Positions 1-4,435 of a stretch of 5,525 bases of DNA are shown here, in pieces. The translations under genes were made by a program, and so were the position numbers. The DNA is taken from assembly GCA_017989935.1 (NCBI GenBank), contig JAGNOY010000160.1:1-5525 (forward strand), read 5' to 3'. How positions within the stretch are numbered: position 1 is the stretch's first letter; every line of letters begins with the position of its first letter. The notes below the pieces were generated by a model. It saw only the letters and a program-made list of their open reading frames with translations. It was not told where the DNA came from and made no database searches. The stretch comes from Chitinophagaceae bacterium (lineage in GTDB: Bacteria; Bacteroidota; Bacteroidia; Chitinophagales; Chitinophagaceae).

Positions 1-73
1 TTACACTTTTAAATCCGTACTGACGGAATTGTTCGTAAGCCCTGACTATAATTTGCTGTTTTTGGTCATTCAC
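1..73 (-). CDS. TetR/AcrR-type transcriptional regulator, N-terminal fragment (cut by window edge)
   Basis: Only the first 24 codons are visible; the gene continues beyond position 1. Read from a GTG at 71-73 the peptide is MNDQKQQIIVRAYEQFRQYGFKSV. This matches the first helix of the TetR DNA-binding domain: a run of polar residues, then I-x3-A-x2-x-F-x-x-Y-G-F-x-S-V, which in family members leads into the T-x-x-D-I-A helix. TetR proteins are dimeric repressors that bind palindromes near their own promoter and release DNA on binding a small ligand. The start is forced: an in-frame TAG lies four codons before the GTG, and the nearby ATG (67-69 on the minus strand) is in another frame that stops within eight codons. 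There is no Shine-Dalgarno sequence. A strong promoter match ends only 4 nt before the GTG, so the message may be leaderless. The family call rests on a short match, so it is moderate. Confidence 0.6.
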   Translation of the reverse strand, partial: MNDQKQQIIVRAYEQFRQYGFKSV

Positions 74-77
74 CGTG

Positions 78-107
78 CAAAACTATGGAAACTTTTTACA
101 CTTCAAA
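78..107 (-). promoter_or_regulatory. Bacteroidota-type promoter of the TetR-like gene
   Basis: On the minus strand the sequence reads TTTG (plus positions 104-107), 18 nt of spacer, then TAGTTTTG (78-85). This fits the established Bacteroidota sigma-ABfr consensus, TTTG at -33 and TAnnTTTG at -7 with roughly 17-23 nt between. Only 4 nt separate the -7 box from the GTG start, so the predicted transcription start falls at or next to the start codon. Confidence 0.65.
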
Positions 108-112
108 AGTTT
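89..112. promoter_or_regulatory. Candidate operator: 8-bp inverted repeat inside the TetR-like gene's promoter
   Basis: AAACTTTT (89-96) and AAAAGTTT (105-112) are perfect reverse complements separated by 8 bp. The 24-bp site covers the -33 box (104-107) and most of the -33/-7 spacer. A dimeric repressor bound here would block RNA polymerase, the usual arrangement for TetR autoregulation. The repeat is seen directly; its binding by the adjacent regulator is inferred. It is AT-rich, so chance is possible. Confidence 0.45.
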
Positions 113-142
113 TTATAGATTATTTTTTAAATAAGCTGAATG

Positions 143-175
143 TTTAAGTGATTGCTTAAAGTTGATTCATATGAA
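143..175. repeat. Two small palindromes between the TetR-like and zinc-ribbon genes
   Basis: TTTAAG (143-148) and CTTAAA (155-160) form a 6-bp inverted repeat around a 6-nt centre. Five bases further on is the perfect 10-bp palindrome TTCATATGAA (166-175). They lie 50-100 bp upstream of the TetR-like start and downstream of the zinc-ribbon gene's stop. They could be accessory operator sites or a weak minus-strand transcript end, but there is no run of T to make a proper terminator. Nothing else in 113-262 stands out beyond a 5-bp GCGAT/ATCGC pair around 229-253. Confidence 0.2.
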
Positions 176-262
176 GTAAGGCTAGTTATAACCGAATAAT
201 TTATCGGATTAATGTGGTTGTTCAACAGCGATAAAATTCCTCTACGTCATCGCGACCTATAT

Positions 263-649
263 TTATAAAGTCAGTTTATGATTCTTCACAATCAGAAAAT
301 TTTCTTCATCCAAGCTCATATATCCATACTCAAAACAATACATGTAAGTTTTGCCTAGCTTATTGGTGTAGTGATGTGTTCTATACGCAAAATGAAAACC
401 TAAACTTAACAATTGCTGGCGCTGAATATTTACAATCAATTGATCTTTTAAGACATTTTCTAATACAAGTCGATTTTTTCTTAATTGATGAATCACATTT
501 CTTTGATAATTCGTTAAGGCAGACTTCTGTAAATTGTTATAGGTGTTTCTGCAAAATTCGTTGCAAAATTTTTTATCAACCCTGCCTTTTAAAGGCTTAT
601 CGCAATACAAACAATGTTTATGGGCATGTAAATTCAGCATCTCTGGCAT
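263..649 (-). CDS. Small zinc-ribbon protein of unknown function (DUF2116-like)
   Basis: The product has 128 residues. The N-terminus holds four cysteines, C13-x2-C16-x12-C29-x3-C33, in the context CxxC-x-KPLKGR-x-DKKFC-x3-C-RNTYNN. That is a treble-clef or zinc-ribbon arrangement typical of small Bacteroidota proteins annotated as DUF2116-type Zn-ribbon proteins; I recall the family from its motif and have not searched. Three histidines (8, 10, 12) precede the first cysteine. Residues 40-80 are charged and probably helical (LRKNRLVLENVL). The last part, from about 82, is aromatic-rich with the pattern YRTHHYTNKLGKTY followed by YGYM, and looks like a small conserved beta domain. A role in nucleic-acid or protein binding is plausible but unproven. 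M4 is an alternative start; both have poor ribosome-binding context. It is transcribed away from ssb and the two share a 302-bp intergenic region. No signal peptide or membrane segment is present, so it should be cytoplasmic. Confidence 0.8.
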   Translation of the reverse strand: MPEMLNLHAHKHCLYCDKPLKGRVDKKFCNEFCRNTYNNLQKSALTNYQRNVIHQLRKNRLVLENVLKDQLIVNIQRQQLLSLGFHFAYRTHHYTNKLGKTYMYCFEYGYMSLDEENFLIVKNHKLTL

Positions 650-663
650 GTATATAAATTACC

Positions 664-695
664 TAAAATTAACCGGTGAATCTATGCGAATTCAA
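664..695 (-). promoter_or_regulatory. Weak candidate promoter for the zinc-ribbon gene
   Basis: The minus strand carries TTG (693-695), 21 nt, then TAATTTTA (664-671). This matches TAnnTTTG at seven of eight positions and ends 14 nt before the ATG. The last base of the -7 box is wrong and AT-rich DNA gives such matches often, so this is only a suggestion. Confidence 0.25.
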
Positions 696-700
696 TTTTT

Positions 701-726
701 TGTATAACTAAGGAAATTAGTGTACA
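701..726. repeat. Imperfect 26-bp palindrome in the divergent zinc-ribbon/ssb intergenic region
   Basis: The arms TGTA-(2 nt)-ACTAA (701-711) and TTAGT-(1 nt)-TACA (717-726) are reverse complements around GGAAA. TTGTATAA at 700-707 also recurs as a direct repeat at 741-748. The symmetric site lies in the 302-bp gap (650-951) between divergently transcribed genes, about 50 bp before the zinc-ribbon start, so it could be a regulator site. The rest of the gap contains no convincing gene; the TTG-initiated frame at 741-923 has no recognisable protein features. Confidence 0.25.
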
Positions 727-854
727 ATACATGCTTTTAGTTGTATAAATACGAAGTCTCAATATCTGTGAACGCATCGCAATGCTTTATAATCGAATGT
801 AAGTATTTAATTACATCAATATCAACACACATCTCTTCATTTTTGTGCTATCGA

Positions 855-893
855 TTGCGGTATTGGCTAGTTCAATGTATACTAGTCGCTTTG
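855..893 (+). promoter_or_regulatory. Candidate promoter region of ssb (two overlapping matches)
   Basis: Two promoter-like patterns overlap. The Bacteroidota type is TTG (863-865), 20 nt, then TCGCTTTG (886-893), one mismatch from TAnnTTTG. The classical sigma-70 type is TTGCGG (855-860), exactly 17 nt, then TATACT (878-883). Either would give a leader of about 55-65 nt before the ssb ATG. The leader is A-rich just ahead of the start and has no Shine-Dalgarno sequence there. An AAAGGAG at 908-914 is too far from the ssb ATG and precedes only a two-codon frame (ATG AAA TAA). Confidence 0.35.
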
Positions 894-951
894 AAAAAGT
901 TGATACCAAAGGAGATGAAATAAATAAATTGTAAACGTAAAAATAAAATCC

Positions 952-1290
952 ATGTACGCATTAAAAAACAAAGTTCAATTGATAGGAAATTTAGGAAGTG
1001 CTCCTGAAATAAAAGAAACCACGGGCGGCAAAAAAGTAGCCAAGTTTACTATGGCAACGAACGAAAGTTATCGTAATCCGAAAGGAGAAAAAGTCACAGA
1101 AACTCAATGGCACAATTTAGTAGCTTGGGGTAAACTAGCAGACTTAGCTGAACAGTATTTAAGCAAAGGCAGTGAGATTGCCATCGAAGGCAAACTGACA
1201 CACCGTGATTATTTAGATCAACAAGGTGTGAAACGCTATGTAACTGAAATATTGATAAATGAAATTTTGCTATTAGGTAAAAAAGCCTAA
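952..1290 (+). CDS. ssb: Single-stranded DNA-binding protein, short form without acidic C-terminal tail
   Basis: This 112-residue protein is almost entirely one OB fold. It opens with the family's strand 1 (KNKVQLIGNLGSAPEIK, residues 5-21), followed by the AKFTMATNESY segment (30-40), ETQWHNLVAWGKLAD (50-64) and the IEGKL/YVTEILINE strands (78-104). Aligned by eye with E. coli SSB, the DNA-stacking aromatics Trp40, Trp54, Phe60 and Trp88 correspond to Y40, W53, W59 and Y87, and the conserved His after the Trp is H54. SSB coats single-stranded DNA during replication, repair and recombination. The chain ends at LLLGKKA, right after the fold: the flexible linker and the acidic DDDIPF-like tip that normally recruits partner proteins are absent. 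The reading frame ends in a clean TAA followed by a terminator, so this is not a truncation by frameshift. Short SSBs of this kind are common in Bacteroidota, often beside a longer housekeeping SSB elsewhere. The start fits the family. Confidence 0.95.
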   Translation: MYALKNKVQLIGNLGSAPEIKETTGGKKVAKFTMATNESYRNPKGEKVTETQWHNLVAWGKLADLAEQYLSKGSEIAIEGKLTHRDYLDQQGVKRYVTEILINEILLLGKKA

Positions 1291-1363
1291 TTTATTTCAT
1301 TCCAACGTAAAAGGAGTATTGGTACATAAGTACAATTGAAATCCGACCACTCATTTGCATGGC

Positions 1364-1407
1364 TGTTCTGCCGACTTTCTTCATGGAAAGTTTGGCAGAA
1401 CATTTTT
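1364..1407 (+). terminator. Intrinsic terminator after ssb
   Basis: TGTTCTGCC (1364-1372) pairs perfectly with GGCAGAACA (1394-1402). The stem continues after a small bulge with ACTTTC (1374-1379) and GAAAGT (1386-1391), closing on a 6-nt loop. Five T follow at once (1403-1407). It lies 73 nt after the ssb stop and separates ssb from the next gene. Confidence 0.85.
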
Positions 1408-1432
1408 GATCTTAGACCTAAAGGTCAATCAA
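1406..1432. repeat. Nested inverted repeat just after the ssb terminator
   Basis: TTGAT (1406-1410) and ATCAA (1428-1432) flank GACCT-AA-AGGTC (1415-1426), giving a 27-bp interrupted palindrome. It lies about 70 bp upstream of the secreted-protein gene and could be an operator for it. The following 1433-1501 stretch has no strong promoter; TAAATTTA at 1487-1494 is the nearest -7-like box and lacks a well-placed TTG. Confidence 0.25.
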
Positions 1433-1501
1433 AATCCAAGGAATAAAAAATATTGTAAGGAATATAGGCGCTGCATGTCTACTACTTAAATTTATCCTAG
1501 T

Positions 1502-2476
1502 ATGAAATCATTCTTATTCGCTTGTTGCCTTTTCTTAGTAACAAACACAAAAGCACAAGTCCTCAAAACCAATATTGTAGAACATTTTACCAATTCAACT
1601 TGTAGTATTTGTGCCAGTAAAAATCCTGGTATCTTCTCCGATCTTTCCATGCATCCTAACACATTACACATAGCTTTCCATCCGAGTAGTCCATATGCAT
1701 CTTGTTTTTTCTCCATGCAAAATCCGATAGAAAATGATGCACGTACAAATTACTATGGAATTTTTGGAAGTACACCCAAATTAATCGTGAATGGAAATTT
1801 AATTACAGCAGTTAATTTAGCCTCTAGTCTCAATGCAATAGATGTTGATAGTAGCAATTTTTCAATAACAGCTACCCAAGAATTTGTTTTGGCAGATTCT
1901 GTGATTGTAAAGGTTCATATTAAAAAGGTTGGCCCAGATACATCCATACAAGCTTCACTATTTGTTGGTGCCACTGAAGATACTGTGTTTCAAACCACTG
2001 CGAATGGTGAGACTGTTCATCAGGATGTTTTCAGAAAATCACTCGGTCTTATCAGTGGAGATTTGATCGCCTTGCCTCAAATGCTTGGTGATAGCGTCAG
2101 CATGACTTATACCTACAAAATTTCAGCTAATTGGAATGCACAAAGAATGAGGAGTATAGCCATCTTACAATCTATCAATACCAAATTTGTGTTGAATTCT
2201 TCTATATCAAAAAATATCATCAGTGTGCCAAATACACTTCAATATCTAAACAATAGCGCCATGCAGATTTATCCTAACCCAGCCTCTGAGCTCATTTATT
2301 TTAAGAATCTTCAGATTGATGAAGTAGAAATAATAAGCTTGCAAGGAAAATCATGTGTAAAACAAGAAAGACCAAATTCATCTATCCGAATAAACGATTT
2401 ACCTAATGGTATATATCTATTAAAAATCAAACAAGGCAATACAATTAAAATTTCCAAATTGATAGTACAGCGATAA
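1502..2476 (+). CDS. Secreted Omp28/thioredoxin-like protein with type IX secretion sorting domain
   Basis: The product has 324 residues. Residues 1-18 are a Sec signal peptide: K2, a hydrophobic core from about F4 to V13, and cleavage probably after K17-A18 before Q19. The next region has thioredoxin-fold features: IVEHFTNSTC at 25-34, a CxxC pair (C34-S-I-C37), and a candidate cis-proline loop STPKLIVNG (90-98). This layout is that of Omp28-related proteins of Bacteroidota. A further cysteine, C68, could pair with the CxxC. Residues 105-245 look like a beta-rich domain (strands such as SVIVKVHIKKV and QASLFVGA). From about 254 the tail reads MQIYPNPASELIYF, then LQGK, LPNGIYLLKI and KISKLIVQR, the type A sorting domain of the type IX secretion system. 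The protein should therefore cross the outer membrane and be released or anchored at the cell surface. The redox activity is inferred from the CxxC alone, and the partner is unknown. Stops flank the gene and it appears monocistronic. The start is fixed by the signal peptide. Confidence 0.85.
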   Translation: MKSFLFACCLFLVTNTKAQVLKTNIVEHFTNSTCSICASKNPGIFSDLSMHPNTLHIAFHPSSPYASCFFSMQNPIENDARTNYYGIFGSTPKLIVNGNLITAVNLASSLNAIDVDSSNFSITATQEFVLADSVIVKVHIKKVGPDTSIQASLFVGATEDTVFQTTANGETVHQDVFRKSLGLISGDLIALPQMLGDSVSMTYTYKISANWNAQRMRSIAILQSINTKFVLNSSISKNIISVPNTLQYLNNSAMQIYPNPASELIYFKNLQIDEVEIISLQGKSCVKQERPNSSIRINDLPNGIYLLKIKQGNTIKISKLIVQR

Positions 2477-2526
2477 AATCAAGGTGAGCTTCGTTCTTCT
2501 ACAACTAAAATATTTTTGACAAGTTA

Positions 2527-2576
2527 TCAAAACCTTACCACAAGGTTTATAATGAAAACATCTTACAAGGTTTTGA
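2527..2576 (+). repeat. Competing inverted repeats ahead of the membrane glycosyltransferase-like gene
   Basis: TCAAAACCTT (2527-2536) is the exact reverse complement of AAGGTTTTGA (2567-2576). A third copy of the core, AAGGTTT (2542-2548), pairs with AAACCTT (2530-2536) across a 5-nt loop. The two right-hand copies also form a 9-bp direct repeat, ACAAGGTTT, at 2540-2548 and 2565-2573. The left arm can therefore pair with either right arm but not both. This could be a protein-binding array, a poor transcript end for the preceding gene, or alternative RNA folds. There is no T-run after the larger stem, so it is not a standard terminator. Confidence 0.4.
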
Positions 2577-2585
2577 AAAATATTT

Positions 2586-2593
2586 TACCTTTA
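2586..2593 (+). promoter_or_regulatory. Possible -7 box of the membrane glycosyltransferase-like gene
   Basis: TACCTTTA matches TAnnTTTG at seven of eight positions and ends 4 nt before the GTG start, the same spacing as at the TetR-like gene. No TTG is found about 19 nt upstream, so the -33 element is missing or replaced by an activator. A full-consensus TATTTTTG lies further up at 2511-2518 but also lacks an upstream TTG. Confidence 0.3.
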
Positions 2594-2597
2594 GAGC

Positions 2598-4190
2598 GTG
2601 CTAAAATTAGAGAAATCACTTTTTTATACCTTGCTTCTCTTAGCCTTAAGCCTTATTGTATTTCCTAAATACTATATAACAGGCGATGGGGCTAGTCATA
2701 CCTATAATGCAAAAGTCTTATTCGATGTTGTGTTGAATCAAGACAGAGATTTTTATAAAGAATTTTATGTGATTAATCGTAGTATAGACCCTAATTGGAT
2801 GAGCCATTTATTAATCGGTTTCTTTACAAGGTTTATGCCACCATGGTTGGCTGATAAATGTTTCCAACTTATTTATGTGTTAGTTTTCACATTTGGCTTT
2901 AGGTACATGATTAGATCCATAGAAAAATCAAATTCATTTCTTAGCCTGCTTTTTTTTCCATTTTTATTCACACTTCCCTTTCAACAAGGCTTTTACAATT
3001 ATTGTTTTTCTTTGGCTTTGTTTTTTTGGACCATAGGCTACTACCTCCGAAAGCGACACGAAATCGAACATGCTGTATATCAATTTGTTCTCAGCATTTT
3101 ACTTTTAATGACAGCATTTTCACATGGAATGCCCGCTATCTATGCCATGATGCTGATCATGCTTGTATGGCTCGCAGAAAATTATAAGTACTTCATCCCT
3201 TTCGATATCAGACGAAACGCTCAAGCGCTGTCAAGATTATCACTCATCATGTTGCCAGCAGCATTTATGATTTTGCTATTTTTGGCCAAACGGGGCACAG
3301 GCACTGTCCCACATCCATGGAGCCTAGGAAAAAAACTAATTCAATTTTTATCTTTTTGGACTTCGCAAAGCACACGCTATGAAGAAATTTATCCTGCGAT
3401 AGCAAGTGCAGTGCTACTATTGCTTTGTATGCTTGTATTGTTATTCACTCGTATGAAAGTAAATATAAGCAAACACATGTCTATTGGTTTTGTATTTCTA
3501 TTCATGATACTCTTTACCTTTATTTCTTACCTCAATTGTCCGCATAGTATTGGTGGTGCGGGTAGTATTGATATCAGGCTTGGATTTTTGCCGCCCCTAT
3601 TTCTACTGTTTTATTTTGCCACCAAACTTTGGAGCGATGTAAGTAGAACAATTTTCATGGCAGCCACCTTGATAATTTCCGTGACTTTTCTTGTCATACG
3701 TTTCCCTTATGTGATGCGTGCAAATAATATTGGCAAAGAAATTATGACAGCAAGCCCTTTCATCAACGATCATAGTGTGGTGCTGAATTTGCATATGGAC
3801 GATTGGCAACAAATCGGTAAAGGCGATAGTCTCTTTCATCACGATGGATCTTTTATTCATTTTAGCGATTTTATTGGCGCAGAAAAGCATCTTATCATGA
3901 TCATGAATTACGAAGCAGAAATAAATTATTTTCCAGTAAACTGGCAAGCATTAAAAAACCCAAGAGAAAGCATACCAGCCATGATACCAGGCATTTACCC
4001 GCCCACAGGCGATTTTCAATTGTATGAAAAACAAATCGGACGTAAACTAGATTATGTGCTCATACAAAATTGGCGCAAAAAGCCAAGTGCCGATCAAGCA
4101 TTCTTGCAAACTATGACACTTATAGAAAGAAATTTTACTAAAATTTACGAAAGTCCGAATTCAGCTGTTTTGGTCTATCAAAGAAGGTAA
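2598..4190 (+). CDS. Polytopic membrane protein, probable GT-C-type glycosyltransferase
   Basis: The product has 530 residues. About ten hydrophobic segments can be read, roughly at 8-25, 88-104, 113-128, 133-150, 160-192 (possibly two), 212-230, 264-284, 294-313, 328-345 and 350-369. A soluble C-terminal part of about 160 residues follows (370-530). Right after the first membrane segment comes ITGDGASHTYNA (27-38), placing an acidic D30 and H34 in the first extracytoplasmic loop. GT-C enzymes, which use polyprenyl-phosphate sugars, keep their catalytic Asp there. Other features recalling uncharacterised GT-C-like proteins are GFYNYCFSLALFFW (131-144), SHG (175-177) and DIRLGF (325-330). The donor and acceptor cannot be told from sequence, and no other cell-envelope sugar gene is in the window. 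The start is GTG: an in-frame TAG lies just upstream at 2592-2594, and the next Met (68) would lose the first membrane segment and the GDG loop. No Shine-Dalgarno sequence is seen. The gene is a single transcription unit as far as visible. Membrane nature is certain; the enzyme class is a moderate inference. Confidence 0.75.
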   Translation: MLKLEKSLFYTLLLLALSLIVFPKYYITGDGASHTYNAKVLFDVVLNQDRDFYKEFYVINRSIDPNWMSHLLIGFFTRFMPPWLADKCFQLIYVLVFTFGFRYMIRSIEKSNSFLSLLFFPFLFTLPFQQGFYNYCFSLALFFWTIGYYLRKRHEIEHAVYQFVLSILLLMTAFSHGMPAIYAMMLIMLVWLAENYKYFIPFDIRRNAQALSRLSLIMLPAAFMILLFLAKRGTGTVPHPWSLGKKLIQFLSFWTSQSTRYEEIYPAIASAVLLLLCMLVLLFTRMKVNISKHMSIGFVFLFMILFTFISYLNCPHSIGGAGSIDIRLGFLPPLFLLFYFATKLWSDVSRTIFMAATLIISVTFLVIRFPYVMRANNIGKEIMTASPFINDHSVVLNLHMDDWQQIGKGDSLFHHDGSFIHFSDFIGAEKHLIMIMNYEAEINYFPVNWQALKNPRESIPAMIPGIYPPTGDFQLYEKQIGRKLDYVLIQNWRKKPSADQAFLQTMTLIERNFTKIYESPNSAVLVYQRR

Positions 4191-4210
4191 AGTGCTGATT
4201 ATTTTTATGC

Positions 4211-4262
4211 CCCCAATGATCTTATAAGTCAAGTGTAGTAACGTTTTGGGGACCCTAATTGG
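4211..4262 (+). repeat. Long-loop inverted repeat after the membrane-protein gene
   Basis: CCCCAA (4211-4216) pairs with TTGGGG (4246-4251) across a 29-nt loop, and CCAAT (4213-4217) can instead pair with ATTGG (4258-4262). It begins 20 nt after the stop codon and may mark the transcript end, but no T-run follows either arm. No other terminator is visible before the PAS gene. Confidence 0.25.
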
Positions 4263-4348
4263 CTAAGTCAATATTTTATTATTTTAGATTTTTGGAAAGC
4301 CAAACTTATTCAATTAGATTTATCTGAGAAATCACATTTAGTAACACA

Positions 4349-4419
4349 ATTCATCTCAAATCGAATTAAACATATTCAACTTTAATTCTGTATTTGAATC
4401 TTTTTTGATTGAGATGAAT
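4349..4419 (+). repeat. 11-bp inverted repeat upstream of the PAS sensor gene
   Basis: ATTCATCTCAA (4349-4359) and TTGAGATGAAT (4409-4419) are perfect reverse complements with 49 bp between them; a few further pairs are possible inside with a bulge. The right arm ends 16 nt before the ATG. In RNA it would fold the leader into a stem close to the start codon; in DNA it could be a paired operator. A -7-like box TGTATTTG (4389-4396) lies between the arms but has no upstream TTG. Confidence 0.35.
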
Positions 4420-4435
4420 ATCAAAATGAGCTACG

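Noticed and set aside
191..206. CCGA...TCGG pair with an AT-rich centre
   Set aside because: The arms are only 4 bp and extend only with a bulge that leaves no room for a loop; expected by chance.
376..657. Plus-strand open frame opposite the zinc-ribbon gene
   Set aside because: It is the antisense shadow of a gene with a clear zinc-binding motif and has no protein features of its own.
741..923. Plus-strand 60-codon open frame between the zinc-ribbon gene and ssb
   Set aside because: It starts with TTG, shows no recognisable protein pattern and lies across the likely ssb promoter. It looks like a chance open frame.
1502..1525. Possible lipoprotein signal (L-F-A-C at residues 5-8) in the secreted protein
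   Set aside because: Phe before the Ala is atypical for a lipobox and the hydrophobic run before the Cys is too short; a normal signal peptide cut after A18 fits better.
1492..1716. Minus-strand open frame over the start of the secreted-protein gene
   Set aside because: The plus-strand frame has a signal peptide, CxxC motif and sorting domain; the antisense frame has nothing recognisable.
2516..2553. Exact TTGACA (2516-2521) and exact TATAAT (2548-2553), which looked like a perfect sigma-70 promoter
   Set aside because: The spacing is 26 bp, far from the 16-18 bp needed, so the two hexamers cannot work together.
3002..3187. Plus-strand open frame inside the membrane-protein gene
   Set aside because: It is an alternative frame within a continuous 530-codon gene, with no independent signal.
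3603..3947. Minus-strand 114-codon open frame within the membrane-protein gene
   Set aside because: It is antisense to a well-supported coding region and has no recognisable domain.
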